A DNA stretch of 64,000 bases from Aquipseudomonas alcaligenes (lineage in GTDB: Bacteria; Pseudomonadota; Gammaproteobacteria; Pseudomonadales; Pseudomonadaceae). Of this stretch, positions 63,516 through 64,000 are shown piece after piece (within the stretch, counting starts at the first letter, position 1; each line of letters begins with the position of its first letter). The stretch spans positions 124,001-188,000 of the forward strand of contig NZ_QJRX01000008.1 of the NCBI RefSeq assembly GCF_003205495.1. The letters are read 5' to 3'. The notes under the pieces are model-generated. The model had not been told where the DNA came from. It searched no databases and worked only from the letters and a program-made list of their open reading frames with translations. The position numbers and the translations under genes were made by a program.

Positions 63516-64000
63516 GGCGCGCTCCAGCCGCCTGGCGGCGCCTTGAACTGCCAGAGCAGCGAGCGCTGCTCGCCGTCGGCGCGGGCCATGCCGTTGTTGT
63601 CCAGGCCCAGCCAGGCGCCATCCTGGTCCAGCCACAGGGCCTCGGCGTTGCCGTAGGGCTCCGGGTAGCTGCGCCCGCTGGCCAGGGCGGCGGCGACGAA
63701 GGACCAGCACTTCTCCTGGGCACCGGTATTGGGGTCGCGGCGGCAGATGCGCTGTTCCAGGCGCTCCAGGCTGAACAGCTTGCCATCCCAGAAGGCCAGG
63801 TCGCCGAAGCTGCGCGGATAGCGCGCCTCGCTCTGCGGGGCGAGCGGCGAGCGACGCAGGCCGGCCTCGCTGAACACTACGCAGCCGCCGCTGCAGCGCC
63901 AGCGGCCATTGATCTTGTGCAGTACCAGCAGGCCGCGGCGTTCGCGCTCGGCAGCCAGCCACAGGCGCTCGCCGGCGGGGTCGATGACCAGCCCTTCGAG
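63512..64000 (-). CDS. Esterase-like-activity-of-phytase family protein (5' part beyond window)
   Basis: The minus-strand frame enters from the right edge and gives the C-terminal 162 residues. LEGLVIDPAGERLWLAAERERRG and GNAEALWLDQDGAWLGLDNN match the phytase-esterase-like beta-propeller family (PF13449), whose members are often exported. Both the N-terminus and any signal peptide lie outside the window. It overlaps the retropepsin gene by four bases and so belongs to the parC operon. Confidence 0.72.
   Translation of the reverse strand, partial: LEGLVIDPAGERLWLAAERERRGLLVLHKINGRWRCSGGCVVFSEAGLRRSPLAPQSEARYPRSFGDLAFWDGKLFSLERLEQRICRRDPNTGAQEKCWSFVAAALASGRSYPEPYGNAEALWLDQDGAWLGLDNNGMARADGEQRSLLWQFKAPPGGWSAP

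Overview
The window is GC-rich, densely packed chromosomal DNA from a Pseudomonas-type gammaproteobacterium. The evidence is a complete class II (medium-chain-length) polyhydroxyalkanoate locus (phaC1-phaZ-phaC2-phaD facing phaI-phaF), an OprG/OmpW-type porin next to a zinc-responsive ABC operon, single-chain ParC, separate HisI and HisE, and protein sizes that match the pseudomonad families. No prophage, integrase, IS element, CRISPR array, tRNA or rRNA was recognised. Nearly all of the sequence is core genome. Long antisense frames are GC artefacts and are left out.

Layout. 1-3.5 kb: a hotdog-fold protein (cut by the window edge), an isoprenylcysteine-methyltransferase-like membrane protein, a short palindromic repeat element, a lipoprotein, pip-dtd, and a DoxX protein divergent from a TetR regulator with a twin operator. 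4.1-10.5 kb, minus strand: UPF0158, rsmE, tatABC, hisEI and the ubiquinone genes ubiE-ubiJ-ubiB. 10.6-17.6 kb: the PHA storage locus. 17.9-25.2 kb: DUF971, hslVU (textbook sigma-32 promoter, UUG start for hslV), a SPOR protein, argS and priA. 25.3-29.1 kb, plus strand: rpmE, a secreted nuclease, an M48 lipoprotein protease and maeB.

29.2-33.3 kb: oprG and a Zur-type zinc operon (His-rich DUF2796 protein, ABC ATPase, FtsX-like permease, DUF3299 protein). 33.4-36.2 kb: a small unknown protein, a thioesterase, YbbN, a methyltransferase and a YbaY lipoprotein. 36.3-45.9 kb, plus strand: nrdR, ribD, an FMN riboswitch, ribE, ribBA, ribH, nusB, thiL, pgpA, two periplasmic proteins, ribA, a small membrane protein and a BtuF-like protein. 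45.9-55.6 kb, minus strand: btuB under a cobalamin riboswitch, dxs, an epoxide-hydrolase-like protein, a giant biotin-dependent carboxylase, ispA and xseB. 55.7-64 kb, minus strand: a TauE/SafE permease, an MCE lipid-transport ABC system with two tandem auxiliary lipoproteins placed directly behind parC, a retropepsin-like protein and a phytase-esterase-like protein (cut by the window edge).

The functional blocks are coherent: polymer storage; riboflavin and thiamine cofactors with FMN feedback; cobalamin uptake with B12 feedback; isoprenoid precursors (dxs, ispA) together with quinone synthesis (ubiEJB); and zinc-limitation response. From memory of PAO1, the left part (to maeB) corresponds to the PA50xx region and the part from oprG to xseB to the PA40xx region, so the spot between maeB and oprG is probably a rearrangement joint.

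I see no wholly new system. The observations most worth a second look are: the nuclease signal peptide that also encodes the rpmE terminator hairpin; the zinc operon with its slippage-prone His-Glu hexamer repeat; the leader ORF and hairpin between the FMN riboswitch and ribE; and the parC-linked MCE locus with duplicated lipoproteins.
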